36,653 nt of DNA, from assembly GCF_001571265.1 (NCBI RefSeq), contig NZ_BCTL01000056.1:1-36653 (forward strand), in the 5' to 3' direction. This DNA is from Cedecea neteri NBRC 105707 = ATCC 33855 (GTDB lineage: Bacteria; Pseudomonadota; Gammaproteobacteria; Enterobacterales; Enterobacteriaceae). Under the pieces are notes generated by a model. That model was not told the DNA's origin, searched no databases, and saw nothing but the letters and a program-made list of their open reading frames with translations. Every line of letters starts with the position of its first letter. Positions within the stretch are counted from its first letter, which is position 1. Positions 9,501-17,970 of the stretch are shown here, in pieces. The translations under genes were made by a program, and so were the position numbers.

Positions 9501-10625
9501 TACAGCCTGGTGCAGAAGGGGCAGAACTGGTATCTGACCTCCATGAGCAACCTGCCACCGGATCCGCCAGTGGACCCGGTGACGCCTCCGGTTGATCCGA
9601 TTGAACCACCAATTGACAATATTACACCGCCAACGCAGCCAGATCCTGTGCGGGTTTATCGCCCTGAGGCTGGCAGCTACCTGGTGAACCTGGCGGCGGC
9701 GAATACGCTGTTTAACCTGACGCTGGACGATCGTGAAGGGGCCACCGAATACCGTGCGCCACTGGACGAGCGCGGTTTGGCCCGCAGTACGTTCTGGCTG
9801 CGTCAGGAAGGTGGGCAGAACCGCTTCCATACCGGGGAAGGCCAGATAAGCTCCAGTGCAAACCGCTATGTTGCACAGATGGGGAACGAGTTTTTACACG
9901 GCACCAGCAATCAGACCGACCGCTGGGGCGCAGGCCTGATGGCCGGTTACGGTAACGTTAGCGGCAGCTCACGTTCGAATCTGACCGGCTATCGCTCTGA
10001 TTCAGAGATGGATGGCTACAGCGTCGGCGCCTACGGTACCTGGTATCAGAACGCCGTCTCCCGCGAAGGGGTCTATGTTGATGGCTGGGTGATGTACAAC
10101 TGGTTTAACAACCGCGTAAGCAGTGACGATTTGCCGAGCGAGGACTACAAGAGCCGGGGCTTCACCGCGTCGCTGGAAAGTGGCTATAACATGCTGCTTA
10201 GCGAAAGTGAGCGCCAGGCGGTTTATCTTGAACCTCAGGCGCAGCTAACCTGGATGGGTGTGCACAGCCCTGAGCATACCGAGTCCGGCGGCACTCGCAT
10301 TCAGGACAGTGGCCAGGGCAACCTGCAGTCTCGTCTGGGCGTGCGGCTGTACCTGCGTGGTCACCGCAAAGAGGACGACGGCAAAGGCCGTGAGTTCAAG
10401 CCTTATGTAGAGGCTGACTGGCTGCATAACAGCAAAAACTTTGGTGTGAAAATGGGGGATACGCTGCTCAATGAAGAGGGGGCCCGTAACATCGGCCAAC
10501 TCAAGCTTGGCGTGCAGGGGCAGATTTCCCATGACCTCAACATGTGGGGCGGCGTCGCGCAGCAGATCGGCGATAAAGGCTACCATGACACGTCAGCAAT
10601 GATTGGCGTGAAGTACGGGTTCTGA
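6510..10625 (+). CDS. Type Va autotransporter with glycine-rich repeat passenger
   Basis: A 1371-residue outer-membrane autotransporter. Order of parts: signal peptide 1-32 (cleavage likely after LTFA); glycine-rich passenger about 35-655; PATR-like beta-helix segment about 784-840 (GSGSLTKLGSGALTMTG, then TYTGPTTLAEGSL), typical of passenger-associated transport repeats; proline-rich linker about 1016-1046; pertactin-like C-terminal beta-barrel about 1095-1371 ending in the outer-membrane signature ...GVKYGF. The passenger is built of degenerate units of about 50-70 residues in which a strand of type GSGxVxNxGxIxGG is followed by Gly-Gly-x tracts. Likely surface adhesin or aggregation factor; the partner is unknown. 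Ribosome site AGAGGA; strong terminator downstream. Confidence 0.92.
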   Translation: MPHILQNPGKRRLIATAIGAALLSTFPQLTFAADGQIGGSATSSDSAQGGGGGTMDTTTGIGGNGGAGGSGHRGQGSSQGENGGAGSVDGVTNTLPPGTATGGTGQQPDGAATNGSGSAGGGGGGGSAGEVLSSNNQSSNSGDIKGGNGGRGGNGGSNTTDVPDAGHGGNGGNGGEGGAGVLINGTGSYANSGSITGGDGGTGGNTGSATADSKTSPGAELHGGSGGAGGAGGDGIMSTQGGSITNDGTITGGRGATGGLAANADTKNNADVTGVGGRGGEAAEGGNGVLLSGTSSITNNGNIHGGDGGDGGNGGAVESGQGTGVVGYGSAGGNGGSGIAVKGSGKVINSAGGHIVGGNAGTGGGGNSNSSGDNLTGGDGGDGGKGGSGITLEGGGRVNNFGEVTGGLGNRGGGSGNLSSSRGGDSGAGGIGIEINGGGDVVNEATGVVTGGKGGDDSAGGGGIGGAGGDAVSILGAGKITNHGSFVGGNGGAGANGSSTTSDGGTGAKGGNGLSIDGRGTLTNDIGASITGGLGGTGGGSGGDASRGGSGGEGGSGVMIGAGGLVVNHGDILGGMGNRGGGGGGDAGGAGGAGISMTSGGGNVVNTGTISGGNGGEPGTAGGNNGVGSVGVGGVGISGSDMTIVNSGTLSGGMDFDGQNRSQAVLFTGGTNSLELRDGYNVLGNVQATAGDDTLILGGAADSQFDASSIGDTAQYEGFEHFHKTGASTWVLNNTTAATTPWTLYDGILQVAENGALGSTSSLLTFNGGTLQLSNSFDLERAITLESAGGTLDTQAFNTTISQGVTGSGSLTKLGSGALTMTGDSTYTGPTTLAEGSLDVTGSLVSDVTAKMLTELSGTGSIGAATLETGSTLTVGSPLQNNDAAASFTVNGALNNSGTVNLSRSANITGNRLNVSGDYVGGADSRLNINTVLGDDSSLTDKLVIHGGTSGSTVLTVNNVGGQGAQTEQGIEVVTVDGNSAAGAFSQSGRIVAGAWDYSLVQKGQNWYLTSMSNLPPDPPVDPVTPPVDPIEPPIDNITPPTQPDPVRVYRPEAGSYLVNLAAANTLFNLTLDDREGATEYRAPLDERGLARSTFWLRQEGGQNRFHTGEGQISSSANRYVAQMGNEFLHGTSNQTDRWGAGLMAGYGNVSGSSRSNLTGYRSDSEMDGYSVGAYGTWYQNAVSREGVYVDGWVMYNWFNNRVSSDDLPSEDYKSRGFTASLESGYNMLLSESERQAVYLEPQAQLTWMGVHSPEHTESGGTRIQDSGQGNLQSRLGVRLYLRGHRKEDDGKGREFKPYVEADWLHNSKNFGVKMGDTLLNEEGARNIGQLKLGVQGQISHDLNMWGGVAQQIGDKGYHDTSAMIGVKYGF

Positions 10626-10665
10626 TAAATCACACAAAGCAGCCGTGAAGTTTACGGTCACTCAC

Positions 10666-10690
10666 ACGCCGCCATTGTGCGGCGTTTTTT
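10666..10690 (+). terminator. Terminator of the autotransporter gene
   Basis: ACGCCGC pairs with GCGGCGT across a 6-base loop and is followed by T6. It lies 40 bases after the autotransporter stop and just before the convergent AraC gene end. Confidence 0.85.
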
Positions 10691-10694
10691 GTTT

Positions 10695-11621
10695 TCAACT
10701 GGCCGGACTGCGGGCGGCGTTACGCCATGCTTTGGGCGACAGGCCGGTTTCGCGCTTAAAGGCGTTGCTGAAGGCGCTTTCTGACGTATACCCGAGCGAC
10801 TGGGCCACCATCGCAATTTGAACCGCCTGCTCGCGCAGAGCTTTCTCAGCCAGCCGCATACGCCACTGGGTAAGGTAAGCCCCCGGCGTAATGCCCGATA
10901 CGTTACGGAAATACTGTGCAAACGTGGTGCGCGACATGGCGCAGGCTTTGGCGAGCTCTTCCAGGTGCCAGTGACGAGCCGGGTTGGCGTGAATACGCTG
11001 CAGCGCCGGGGCAAGACGTGCATCTCCCAGCGCGCGCAGTAAACCTGCCGGAAGTGAATGGCTGGTTTGCAAATGGGCACGAAGGATCTGAATAAACAGC
11101 AACTGCGAAAGCTGCGCGGAGGCGAGCTGCGTACCGGGCTGGGCCGTTTCTCTTTCGGCAATCAGCCGATCGAGCAGCCAGCGGAAAGACGTCGCCTGTG
11201 GAGACGCGGCAGGAATGTGGATCCACTGCGGCAGCACCTGAGCAAGCATTTGCCCGCGGTTGGGGTCCAGCAGCACGTGGCCGCCCATATACTCAAACTC
11301 TTTCCCTTCCCCCAAAGCGGCGTAATTCCGCTCTCCGGCCTTAAAAACGCTCATGGCATCGACCGGTTTGATCTCCGGTGAACTGGCGACAATAAACGCC
11401 CGTCTGGCATTCAGCAAGCCGACGTCGCCGGTGCAAAAATGAATCGGTTCCGGGTGGCCTTCGAGCATCACCCAGCAACTGCCTTTGGCGATGGCGAAGA
11501 ACTTGATTTTATCCGGCGGGGGGAAGTGAAGCGCCCAGTCGCCGCCCGCGGTAAAGCCGCCGGTGACCAGCGACTCGGCGTCGGCAAACTTGAGGATTTC
11601 AGAAAACGGATCGGTGTGCAT
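10695..11621 (-). CDS. AraC-family regulator with cupin_6 sensor domain
   Basis: A regulator of about 308 residues. The N-terminal cupin part (DPFSEILKFADAESLVTGGFTAGGDWALHF ... GSCWVMLEG ... FCTGDVGLLNARRAF) is the cupin_6 type, followed by a C-terminal AraC double helix-turn-helix (LEELAKACAMSRTTFAQYFRNVSGITPGAYLTQWRM ... VAQSLGYTSESAFSNAFKRETGLSP). I chose the ATG at 11621 because the family normally begins right before DPxSEIL; an upstream ATG at 11660 would add 13 residues. Such regulators commonly control a divergent oxidoreductase, here the SDR gene at 11742, about 120 bases away. Confidence 0.88.
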   Translation of the reverse strand: MHTDPFSEILKFADAESLVTGGFTAGGDWALHFPPPDKIKFFAIAKGSCWVMLEGHPEPIHFCTGDVGLLNARRAFIVASSPEIKPVDAMSVFKAGERNYAALGEGKEFEYMGGHVLLDPNRGQMLAQVLPQWIHIPAASPQATSFRWLLDRLIAERETAQPGTQLASAQLSQLLFIQILRAHLQTSHSLPAGLLRALGDARLAPALQRIHANPARHWHLEELAKACAMSRTTFAQYFRNVSGITPGAYLTQWRMRLAEKALREQAVQIAMVAQSLGYTSESAFSNAFKRETGLSPKAWRNAARSPAS

Positions 11622-11741
11622 TCCCGTACTATCACGCAAGTAGAACGGACTATCAAGCATTCAAAATCCGGCTGTCCGGTTTTATTCTGCGCAGCAAGTG
11701 AACGTATGCCAGCTGCTTGCCAGGCCACAGAGGACAAAAGC

Positions 11742-12773
11742 ATGACTCAAGATAGCGTATTGGTTACCGGCGGAACCGGATTTATTGCTCAGCACTGCAT
11801 CATTACCCTGCTGGAAAAAGGCTATGAGGTTCGCACCACCGTGCGTTCCGCTGACCGCAAAACAGACGTGCTCAAAAACCTGAAAGAGGGCGGCTGCGAG
11901 CCGGGAGACCGACTCTCCTTTTTCGTCGCTGATTTAATGGCGGATGAAGGCTGGGCCGACGCGATGGCCGGGTGCCGCTATGTGATGCATGGCGCATCGC
12001 CGACGCCTTCCGGCAATCACGCCACCGACGAGGACTGGATCAACCCTGCGGTGGACGGCAACCTGCGTGTACTCCGTGCCGCGCGCTTTGCCGGCGTTAA
12101 ACGCGTCGTACTCACCTCAGCCTTTGGGGCCGTTGGCGTCGGGCACCCGGCAAGCCATCGCCGCCCGTTTGATGAAACGGACTGGAGCGACGTGTCCGGC
12201 AAAGTGTGGCCCTATCAGAAATCGAAAACGCTGGCGGAAAAAGCCGCCTGGGACTTCGTGGAGAAAGAAGGGCGTGGCCTGGAGCTGTCGGCGGTGAACC
12301 CGGTGGCGGTGATGGGGCCGGTATTGGGGCCGGATTTTTCCCACTCCACGCGGCTGGTGAAAAACATGCTGGACGGGCAAAAAGGCAACCCAAACATCAA
12401 CTCTTGTTTTGTGGACGTGCGCGACGTGGCCGATTTGCACTGGCTGGCGATGACGCACCCGGCAGCCAACGGTGAGCGGTTCCTCGCCAGTTCCGGCCAC
12501 AGCCTGCTGATGGTTGAGGTGGCGAAAATCCTGCGCAAGCATCTCGGCGAAGCCGCCAGCAAAGTCTCCACCCTCGCGTTACCCGACTGGATGGTGCGCC
12601 TGGCGGCGCACAAAAATCCGGGTATGAAAGGGTCGCTGACTCTGCTCGGCGTCGACATGAATGTGACCAATGCGAAAGCGGTAAGCCTGCTCGGCTGGTC
12701 GCCTCGCTCCCCGGAGGTGGCTATTGTCGCCACCGCTGAAAGCTTTATTCGCCTGGGATTACTGGAGAAATAA
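11742..12773 (+). CDS. NAD(P)-dependent extended SDR, dihydroflavonol-4-reductase-like
   Basis: The 343-residue protein has the N-terminal Rossmann motif VTGGTGFIA (glycines 10-15) and the catalytic YxxxK pair Y158/K162 (YQKSK), as in extended SDR aldehyde or dihydroflavonol reductases. FVDVRDVADLHWLAM is the usual conserved C-terminal-half segment. Start chosen at ATG 11742 because AGAGGA lies 7 bases upstream and the Rossmann motif then begins at residue 6; the open frame extends far upstream without coding meaning. Likely reduces an aldehyde or ketone; substrate unknown. It is divergent from the AraC regulator and its last 15 bases overlap the convergent MFS gene. Confidence 0.88.
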   Translation: MTQDSVLVTGGTGFIAQHCIITLLEKGYEVRTTVRSADRKTDVLKNLKEGGCEPGDRLSFFVADLMADEGWADAMAGCRYVMHGASPTPSGNHATDEDWINPAVDGNLRVLRAARFAGVKRVVLTSAFGAVGVGHPASHRRPFDETDWSDVSGKVWPYQKSKTLAEKAAWDFVEKEGRGLELSAVNPVAVMGPVLGPDFSHSTRLVKNMLDGQKGNPNINSCFVDVRDVADLHWLAMTHPAANGERFLASSGHSLLMVEVAKILRKHLGEAASKVSTLALPDWMVRLAAHKNPGMKGSLTLLGVDMNVTNAKAVSLLGWSPRSPEVAIVATAESFIRLGLLEK

Positions 12774-14150
12774 GCCCTGGCGTCTTGCGCTCAGCAGCAG
12801 CGCTGACAGCGAAGCGATAAGCCCGAAGAGCGACATCAGCAGCCACGCGGTGTGGTACTGCTCGCTGGCAATGGCGCTGCCGGACACGGCCACAAACACG
12901 GCCACGCCTATGGCAGCACCAATTTGCCGTGAAGTGTTAATGATCCCGGTACCGGTGGCATATTGATGCGCCGGTAGCGCCGCCGTGCCGCCTGCGATAA
13001 AACCCGTCTGGCCGATACCCGCTCCGGCTCCGGTCAGCATCAGCGCGGGCAGGTAGGCCAGCAAATAGTCCGGTTCGGCGCTCAGGGCGCTGTGCCACCA
13101 GAGACCGGCTATCACATACAAAATACCTGCGGCGATGGTGAGTTTTTTAGGGGAGAACCCCGTTCTGCCCGCGATCAGCGAGGCGACCACGGCGGTGCCG
13201 GGGCCGAGGCCAAAAGCAGCACCCGCCTCGACGGCTGGCCAGTGCCAGACCTGGGTCAGAAACAGGCTCCCGCCCAGCAGCATGATGGCAAATCCCATGT
13301 AGAAAAAGGCCATGCCCAGCGTGGCGAGGGTAAACGCAGGCACGCGAAATACCCGCAGATCGAGCGCCGGGGCAGGCTGGGTCAGGCAGCGACGAACGAA
13401 CAGCGTCAGGAAGACGAACGCCCCGCCCAGCACCGTCCAGAGTCTGGCGCTGGTGAGGCCCCAGTCGCTGGCCCAGGAGATCCCGGCCACCAGCAGCGCA
13501 AGGCCCACAACCAGCATCAGCGAGCCGATAATGTCCGGGAAGCGGCTTTTAACCACCTCCGTTTCCGTCAGGTGCTTACTCAGCCACAGCGCCGGGATCG
13601 CCACCGGGAGGTTGATCAGGAAGATCAATCGCCAGTCGATATTCACCAGCGCCCCGCCGAGCATCGGGCCAAGCGCGGCGGCAACTGAGCCGGTTGCGGC
13701 CCAAATCCCGACCATCGGCTTATGACGCTCTTTTGGATACGCCGCCAGCAGCAGCCCCAGGCTGGTGGGGATCATCATCGCTGCGCCAACGCCTTTCAGG
13801 CCCCGCGCGCAAATCAGCGAGATAACGTCCGGGGCAAAAGCGCAGGCCACGCTCGCCACCGAGAACACCGCCAGACCTGCTTTGAAGATACGTTTGCGGC
13901 CGTAAATATCCGCCATTCTGCCCGCAGGCACCAGAAACGCGGCAAAGGCTATGGAATAGGCGCTGATCACCCAGGACAGCGCCTGGTTAGTGGCGCCGGC
14001 AAAGCTATCGCGAATCGCCGGGAAAGCGAGGTTAACGACAAACAGGTCGAGCGACGACAGCACGCTTCCCGCGCCAATCACAATCATGACCCAGGCGGAC
14101 ACGCGCGCGCTGGTCTGGCTGACGGACGGTGAATGCGTGGAATGAGACAT
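12759..14150 (-). CDS. MFS transporter, DHA2 (14-TM drug:H+ antiporter) type
   Basis: A 463-residue membrane protein with the DHA2 pattern: LDLFVVNLAFPAIRDSF in the first helix (motif D1-like), the loop GRMADIYGRKRIF (motif A) and GAAMMIPTSLGLLLAAYP. Multiple hydrophobic helices run along the whole length. Likely exports small drugs or toxic metabolites by proton antiport. It is the last gene of a minus-strand run HxlR - ketopantoate-reductase-like - AraC - MFS, 50 bases after the AraC gene, with GGAG 6 bases before the ATG. Its end overlaps the convergent SDR gene by 15 bases. Confidence 0.9.
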   Translation of the reverse strand: MSHSTHSPSVSQTSARVSAWVMIVIGAGSVLSSLDLFVVNLAFPAIRDSFAGATNQALSWVISAYSIAFAAFLVPAGRMADIYGRKRIFKAGLAVFSVASVACAFAPDVISLICARGLKGVGAAMMIPTSLGLLLAAYPKERHKPMVGIWAATGSVAAALGPMLGGALVNIDWRLIFLINLPVAIPALWLSKHLTETEVVKSRFPDIIGSLMLVVGLALLVAGISWASDWGLTSARLWTVLGGAFVFLTLFVRRCLTQPAPALDLRVFRVPAFTLATLGMAFFYMGFAIMLLGGSLFLTQVWHWPAVEAGAAFGLGPGTAVVASLIAGRTGFSPKKLTIAAGILYVIAGLWWHSALSAEPDYLLAYLPALMLTGAGAGIGQTGFIAGGTAALPAHQYATGTGIINTSRQIGAAIGVAVFVAVSGSAIASEQYHTAWLLMSLFGLIASLSALLLSARRQGLFLQ

Positions 14151-14200
14151 ACTCTGCTCCGGAGGAAAGAAAGACCTTAAAGCGCAGGAGTATGAAAAGC

Positions 14201-15049
14201 TCAGCGGCGACCGTATTGGATATCTGAAAAATGAGCGCTAACAAATTGTGCCGGCGTGATGCCGAAGCAGCCTTTAAAGCGGCGAATCAAATGGCTCTGA
14301 TCGAACAGGCCAACGGCGCTGGCTACGTCCGCAGCGGGCAAACCTGCGCGTAGCATTTGCCTGGCGGAATCCATGCGCACTCTGTTGAGGTAGGCGTGTA
14401 GCGACAAGCCATAAGCAGCACGGAAAAGCTGGTTCAGGCGAACACGGCTCAGCCCGGAGGCCTGCGCCATATCTTCCGTGGTCAGCGTGGAAGCAAAGCT
14501 GGCGTGAATCAGGTCGCGCACTCGAGCAATACGTGGTTCATGGTGTTCTTCCTGCGGGGTAAAACGGTGCGTGGAATAGCGGCTTAGCAGCGGTTTTAAC
14601 GCGTCAATCAGCGTCACCTCCAGCGCTAAGCTGTCTTGCTGTTGAAACAGCGTGCGGTGAAGCGTTTGCAGCCCGGCTACGATATCCGGATCGCTTAACA
14701 CCGGGCGGGTAAAACAAAGGCTGCGGTCGGGATTGAGTTCCAGCTCATTAGCAATGCCGTCCACCACCCAGGGCTGCACGTAGAGCATGCTGTAGGTGTA
14801 CCCCTGCTCGGAGTAAACGCTGCCGTCGTGGGCGTCCCCCGGATTCACAATCATCGCGCTGCCTGCAGGGGCGATGATTGATCCGCGGCCCAGCCCCACT
14901 TTCGAGGCCCCGACGTCCATAGTGCCGATCACAAAGTAATCGTGGGAATGGCGTTCGTAGCGGTGCTTATTAAAATGGGCGTGCAGGCCCTGGAGCCCCT
15001 GCGACGGCGCCGCGACAAATTGCGTCCACTCGTTGGCAAGCAGCTCCAT
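14201..15049 (-). CDS. AraC-family regulator with N-terminal arabinose-type cupin
   Basis: The 282-residue protein has a cupin ligand domain (HFNKHRYERHSHDYFVIGTMDVG ... IVNPGDAHDG) and a C-terminal AraC helix-turn-helix pair (TTEDMAQASGLSRVRLNQLFRAAYGLSLHAYLNRVRM and DVASAVGLFDQSHLIRRFKGCFGITPAQF). The H-x-H and PGDAHDG residues are typical of the AraC_binding domain. Its ribosome site GAGGT overlaps the stop of the ketopantoate-reductase-like gene (9-base gap), so the two are co-transcribed. The downstream MFS pump is the obvious regulatory target. Confidence 0.88.
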   Translation of the reverse strand: MELLANEWTQFVAAPSQGLQGLHAHFNKHRYERHSHDYFVIGTMDVGASKVGLGRGSIIAPAGSAMIVNPGDAHDGSVYSEQGYTYSMLYVQPWVVDGIANELELNPDRSLCFTRPVLSDPDIVAGLQTLHRTLFQQQDSLALEVTLIDALKPLLSRYSTHRFTPQEEHHEPRIARVRDLIHASFASTLTTEDMAQASGLSRVRLNQLFRAAYGLSLHAYLNRVRMDSARQMLRAGLPAADVASAVGLFDQSHLIRRFKGCFGITPAQFVSAHFSDIQYGRR

Positions 15050-15058
15050 ATGACCTCG

Positions 15059-16009
15059 TTATTTGAACGGCTGCTGGGCCGCTGCGCCCGGCGTGTGCTG
15101 GTGGGCGTAAACCTGGAGATGGCAGTACGCCGCCCGATAAAGCGGTACGTTCAGGCCGTGCCGGGTGGCGCGGGTAATCATATCGCCGACAATGGCATCA
15201 CCTTCCAGGCGTGGCGCGTTGCTGGCAATGTCGCGCCTCATTGAGGCGGCCCAGGCGGATTCTGGGTCCAGCAGGCGTTTTTCAATGCTGGCGATTTCCT
15301 CCTGCGGCAGCGCATAGCCTTCCGCTGCGGCGACGCTCAAGCTTTCTGAAATCGCCTGTTTCATCAGCGCTTCGCCGTCCTGTGTCGCCATGATGTCTCC
15401 CACCGTGCCGCGCATCAGGCAGTTCATCAACGCGCCGGAAGCCAGCATCACCCACTTGTTCCACAGCGCCTGCATAATGTTATCTGACAGCACGCGCACG
15501 CCAGAAGAAGAAGCTAACAGCGCGTAAACCGCTTTTGCTACGCCGAGCGTTGCGGGCGATCTTGCGCCGACGACAACCTGATCCGCCGCGCCCATCTGTT
15601 TTATCTCGCCGTTGGCGTTGAGCGTGGTGGCAATATACGCCGCGCCGCCGAGCACCCGGTCGCGGCCAAAACGGGCGTCGAGTTCATCGTAAACCGAGAG
15701 GCCATTGAGAAAAGGCAGAATGGCGGTAGAAGGGCCAACGGCGGGCATAATGTCCTCGATCGCCGCCTGCAGATCGTAAGTTTTACAGCTCAACAGGATC
15801 AGATCGTATTCCGGGCGTAGATTGTCCCGGGTCACCGCGTTAACCGGCGAGTTAAAACTTCCCAGGCTGCTTTCCAGCCGCAGCCCTTGTTTTGCCAGCA
15901 GCTCGGCCCGTTTTGGTCGAACGAGAAAAGTCACGTCAGCGCCGGACTGAATCAGCCTTGCGCCGTAATAACCCCCGATTGCACCTGCTCCAACCACCAG
16001 TATTTTCAT
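15059..16009 (-). CDS. Ketopantoate reductase (PanE/ApbA) family protein
   Basis: The 316-residue protein has the NADPH-binding GAGAIGG at residues 8-14 and a conserved Lys in LWNKWVML (K185), the place of the catalytic lysine in E. coli PanE. It belongs to the ketopantoate reductase fold, which includes true 2-dehydropantoate 2-reductase and many paralogues of unknown substrate. The context (regulators and an efflux pump rather than pantothenate genes) suggests a paralogue acting on another 2-oxo acid. It begins 38 bases after the HxlR gene. Confidence 0.85.
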   Translation of the reverse strand: MKILVVGAGAIGGYYGARLIQSGADVTFLVRPKRAELLAKQGLRLESSLGSFNSPVNAVTRDNLRPEYDLILLSCKTYDLQAAIEDIMPAVGPSTAILPFLNGLSVYDELDARFGRDRVLGGAAYIATTLNANGEIKQMGAADQVVVGARSPATLGVAKAVYALLASSSGVRVLSDNIMQALWNKWVMLASGALMNCLMRGTVGDIMATQDGEALMKQAISESLSVAAAEGYALPQEEIASIEKRLLDPESAWAASMRRDIASNAPRLEGDAIVGDMITRATRHGLNVPLYRAAYCHLQVYAHQHTPGAAAQQPFK

Positions 16010-16047
16010 CGCTTTTCTCGCTGCGTTTTACGTTGATGTTGCCCGAC

Positions 16048-16560
16048 TTAGCTTTCGCTGGGTTCGGGGTTTCTGATACGGCCCGCCGAACGCCAGCGGG
16101 TGAGGTCGTCGGCACCTGGCCCCAACTCCACCATGACATCCTGCGGTGAAACCTGCTGCCCGGTTTCGACATCCACGAGGGCAACTTTCACTTTATGCCC
16201 GCTGTTGCCGTCCACCATCAAAAGCGACGGCCCGACAAGGTCAGGGATATTCCACTTGCTGCCTATCTGCATCATGCTCAGCAGCACCAGCCCGATATCT
16301 CGCCCTTTTTCGGTGAGCAAATATTCGTAGCGATCCGGCCTCGTCTGGTAGCGCTGCCGGGTAATCAGCCCTTGCTCTTCAAGCGCTTTTAGCCTGTCGG
16401 ACAGCGTGGCATTGGTGATACCGCTGGAGCGGCGAAAATCATCGTAGCGGCGCAGGCCTAAAAAAAGGTCCCGCATAATCAGCATTCCCCAGCGGTCACC
16501 TAAGGCTCCCATCACGCAGGCGACGGAGCAGGTCATACCTTCAAAACCTTTCGAGCGCAT
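16048..16560 (-). CDS. HxlR/DUF24-family transcription regulator
   Basis: The 170-residue protein has the HxlR pattern near the N-terminus: CSVACVMGALGDRWGMLIMRDLFLGLRRYDDFRRSSGITNATLSDRLKALEEQGLI, a winged helix with an N-terminal Cys pair (Cys11, Cys15). Members such as HypR and YodB use this cysteine to sense electrophiles or disulfide stress, so a redox sensor is likely. The C-terminal about 60 residues beyond the usual 110 are an extension. AAGGAA precedes the ATG. A perfect 8-1-8 palindrome (16659-16675) lies 99 bases upstream, between this gene and the divergent hydrolase, and fits a dimer operator. Confidence 0.88.
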   Translation of the reverse strand: MRSKGFEGMTCSVACVMGALGDRWGMLIMRDLFLGLRRYDDFRRSSGITNATLSDRLKALEEQGLITRQRYQTRPDRYEYLLTEKGRDIGLVLLSMMQIGSKWNIPDLVGPSLLMVDGNSGHKVKVALVDVETGQQVSPQDVMVELGPGADDLTRWRSAGRIRNPEPSES

Positions 16561-16658
16561 AGCGTTCCTTATTTTTCATCAACGTGGGCCGGTAACAGTG
16601 TATAGCCGGATCCGAGCCTCCGGCTAATCGTTAAGCCACAGTTGATCTTTTCATTGTT

Positions 16659-16675
16659 ACTCTTATTATAAGAGT
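16659..16675. promoter_or_regulatory. Candidate HxlR operator
   Basis: ACTCTTAT-T-ATAAGAGT is a perfect inverted repeat between the divergent HxlR and hydrolase genes. The TACT...AGT symmetry resembles DUF24/HxlR sites. The palindrome is seen; the binding protein is inferred. Confidence 0.6.
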
Positions 16676-16748
16676 TAATGGTGAGGCGGGCAAGTTTTAA
16701 ACAGTCCGGTGCCAGAGAACCGTCGCTCATTTACCCAGGTGAACCTTA

Positions 16749-17885
16749 ATGAAATCTACGCGTACCCTTACGAAAATCAGTCTGTTGTTAAGCCTTCTGC
16801 TGGCCGGTACCGGGCTCTCCAGCCCCGTATTTGCCGCCCCCGCCGCAGCACCCGCGGCTCCCTGGGACACTCAGCTCAACCCGGCGGCGCATCAGGCCGA
16901 TGCCGTATTCGCTAACTATAAGTTTCGGGATGGCGAAACGCTGGCTCAGGTGAAGTTGCACTACGCCACGCTTGGGAAGGCGCACCGAAATGCGCAGGGA
17001 GAGATTGATAATGCGATTCTCGTGCTGCACTGGACGGGGGCAGACAGCCGCGCGCTGCTGAGTCCAGTCTGGACCAAATCCCTTTACGGGCCGGGACGCC
17101 CGCTGGACTCGAACCGCTACTATCTGATTTTTGCCGACAGCATTGGCCACGGCCAGTCGAGCAAGCCGAGCGACGGCTTAAAGGCAAAATTCCCCAACTA
17201 CGATTACGGCGACATGGTTGATTTGCAGCATAAACTGGTGACCGAAACGCTGGGCATTAAGCACCTGCATGCCGTGATAGGGATGTCGATGGGGGGAATG
17301 AACGCCTGGCAGTGGGCGGTGGCGTATCCGGACATGATGGACGGCGTGATGCCGGTGGTGTCGCTGCCGATCAAGGTCTCCGGGCGTAATCTGCTGTGGC
17401 GCAGAATGATCGTGGACTCGGTGCGAGCCGATCCGACATGGCACGACGGCAATTATACTCAGGCGCCCGAGAGCTGGCTCCAGGGGTACAACATCCTGAG
17501 AATGATGATCGACAGCGCGCCGGATTTGCAAAGGACTATCCCGGACGGTGCCGCTGCGGACAAGTTCCTGGCGAACAACCGTTTCACCGCCAACCATATC
17601 GACACCAATGATGTTCTCTATTCGCTCAAATCCTCCTTCAGCTATAACCCGCAGCCTGACCTGAGCAAAATCACCACTAAGCTGTATGCGCTGAACTTCT
17701 CGGACGACGAGTTCAACCCGGACAGCCTGCGCGTGCTGGAAACCGAGGTGCCGAAGCTAAAACAGGGCCGCTACGTGGTGCAGGCCGGCACCCCGACATC
17801 GCCGGGGCATTTCACCATGACGCGCCCGGATCTGTGGGCTAATCACGTCGGCGAGTTTATGCAATGGATTAGCAATAAAGGGTAA
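16749..17885 (+). CDS. Exported alpha/beta hydrolase, homoserine O-acetyltransferase-like fold
   Basis: The 378-residue protein has a signal peptide (about 1-29, cleavage near SPVFA) and then an alpha/beta hydrolase. The nucleophile elbow GMSMGG gives Ser180, the acid is in NFSDDEF and the His in PGHFTM, a MetX-type arrangement. Starting elements (ILVLHWTGADSRAL ... DSIGHGQSSKPSDG) match the MetX-like family. Because it is secreted, it is not a methionine-pathway enzyme; a periplasmic esterase or acyltransferase is more likely. It is divergent from HxlR and shares its palindromic region. Confidence 0.85.
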   Translation: MKSTRTLTKISLLLSLLLAGTGLSSPVFAAPAAAPAAPWDTQLNPAAHQADAVFANYKFRDGETLAQVKLHYATLGKAHRNAQGEIDNAILVLHWTGADSRALLSPVWTKSLYGPGRPLDSNRYYLIFADSIGHGQSSKPSDGLKAKFPNYDYGDMVDLQHKLVTETLGIKHLHAVIGMSMGGMNAWQWAVAYPDMMDGVMPVVSLPIKVSGRNLLWRRMIVDSVRADPTWHDGNYTQAPESWLQGYNILRMMIDSAPDLQRTIPDGAAADKFLANNRFTANHIDTNDVLYSLKSSFSYNPQPDLSKITTKLYALNFSDDEFNPDSLRVLETEVPKLKQGRYVVQAGTPTSPGHFTMTRPDLWANHVGEFMQWISNKG

Positions 17886-17896
17886 ATCCATTGGGG

Positions 17897-17939
17897 GTTT
17901 ATCACGCGCTGATCCTGCTGTTTAAAGCGCGGGATAAAC
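17897..17939. repeat. Imperfect hairpin between convergent hydrolase and LysR genes
   Basis: Left arm 17897-17910 (GTTTATC..GCGCT) pairs with right arm 17926-17939 (AGCGC..GATAAAC) with one mismatch and a 15-base loop. There is no T run, so it is not a classical intrinsic terminator, but it lies between converging genes and may block read-through. Confidence 0.45.
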
Positions 17940-17970
17940 ACCCTGAACTTTTCGATGAACTTAAAACGAG

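Noticed and set aside
13092..13688. 198-codon plus-strand frame in the MFS gene
   Set aside because: Antisense to a well-defined transporter; the translation is charged and lacks domains.
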